From: Pseudomonas sp.
Lineage (GTDB): Bacteria; Pseudomonadota; Gammaproteobacteria; Pseudomonadales; Pseudomonadaceae
DNA length: 7,726 nucleotides
Assembly: GCA_007117785.1 (NCBI GenBank)
Contig: SKFV01000363.1
Location: 1 to 7,726 of the forward strand
Reading direction: 5' to 3'
Below, piece by piece: positions 7,485 to 7,726 of this stretch. The notes beneath the pieces were generated by a model. The model saw only the letters and a program-made list of their open reading frames with translations. It had not been told where the DNA came from and ran no database searches. The stretch's first letter is position 1. Each line of letters opens with the position of its first letter. The translations under genes and the position numbers were made by a program.

Positions 7485-7726
7485 ATGGCTGAGGGCAGCA
7501 CCCGGCGCGCCGGAACCATCATGCTGGTGCTGGCCTGGTTGGCAGGTATGGCATTGGCGGTGCAATGGTTTTCCGGCGTTGAAGAGCGCCAACGCAATCC
7601 CAATCTGGACCCGCAATCGCGGGTCACCAGTGAAGCCGTGGAGGTGCGCCTGGAGCGCAACCGGCAAGGCCATTATCTGGTCAATGGCCGCATCAATGGC
7701 CGCGAGGTGACTTTTCTGCTGGATAC
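7485..7726 (+). CDS. Retropepsin-like aspartic protease, membrane-anchored, 3' end cut by window edge
   Basis: The 80 complete codons encode a short charged N-terminus, then a hydrophobic segment at about residues 11-29 (TIMLVLAWLAGMALAVQWF) that fits a single membrane anchor or uncleaved signal. A hydrophilic linker and a beta-rich start of a domain follow: VEVRLERNRQGHYLVNGRINGREVTFLLD. The window ends at LLD plus AC, which must encode Thr, so the catalytic D-T of a retropepsin-type D-[ST]-G motif is present and the Gly is off the edge. This layout matches the TIGR02281 clan AA aspartic protease family of proteobacteria, whose domain would lie in the periplasm. The ATG at 7485 is the first possible start after the in-frame TGA at 7479, and AGG (7476-7478) precedes it by six bases. 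The 12-base gap suggests co-transcription with parE. From memory, such genes lie between parE and parC in pseudomonads. Substrate is unknown. Confidence 0.8.
   Translation, partial: MAEGSTRRAGTIMLVLAWLAGMALAVQWFSGVEERQRNPNLDPQSRVTSEAVEVRLERNRQGHYLVNGRINGREVTFLLD

Overview
The window is a GC-rich chromosomal segment from a gammaproteobacterium, most likely Pseudomonadaceae. The nudF-yqiB-cpdA-parE order, the ThiC and ParE sequences and the TPP-riboswitch-controlled thiC all fit a pseudomonad. Halopseudomonas or a relative is possible, but I cannot fix the genus without a search. Most of the window is conserved housekeeping sequence. I see no phage, transposase, CRISPR array, tRNA, rRNA or defence system, and I do not think an undescribed multi-gene system is present. 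The most interesting content is in the intergenic regions.

Layout from left to right. (1) Positions 1-1160, minus strand: the first 386 codons of nadB (L-aspartate oxidase, de novo NAD synthesis), running off the left edge. (2) Positions 1161-1457: the divergent nadB/thiC control region. It holds a pair of AGCTT-rich palindromes, a complete TPP (thiamine pyrophosphate) riboswitch aptamer, and a downstream expression platform whose two alternative helices can be read by eye. (3) Positions 1458-3341: thiC (HMP-P synthase, thiamine pyrimidine synthesis), followed by a tight hairpin and a degenerate repeat block rich in GCTTG/CAAGC. (4) Positions 3487-5447: nudF (ADP-ribose pyrophosphatase), yqiB (DUF1249, overlapping nudF through ATGA) and cpdA (3',5'-cAMP phosphodiesterase), all on the plus strand and probably one transcription unit. 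(5) Positions 5448-5579: a gap with a long inverted repeat, a good sigma-70 promoter candidate lying partly inside it, and a GC-rich leader hairpin. (6) Positions 5580-7472: parE (topoisomerase IV subunit B). (7) Positions 7485-7726: the start of a membrane-anchored retropepsin-like aspartic protease, cut by the right edge just after its catalytic Asp.

How the genes relate. nadB and thiC are both cofactor-biosynthesis genes but are divergently transcribed, and only thiC carries the thiamine sensor. NudF and CpdA both hydrolyse nucleotide-type phosphate compounds (ADP-ribose and cAMP). From memory, E. coli and Pseudomonas aeruginosa carry parE-yqiA-cpdA-yqiB-nudF, with tolC beyond, and thiC also lies near nudF in P. 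aeruginosa. Here yqiA is missing between cpdA and parE, and nadB occupies the far side of thiC. Both differences suggest local rearrangement relative to those references.
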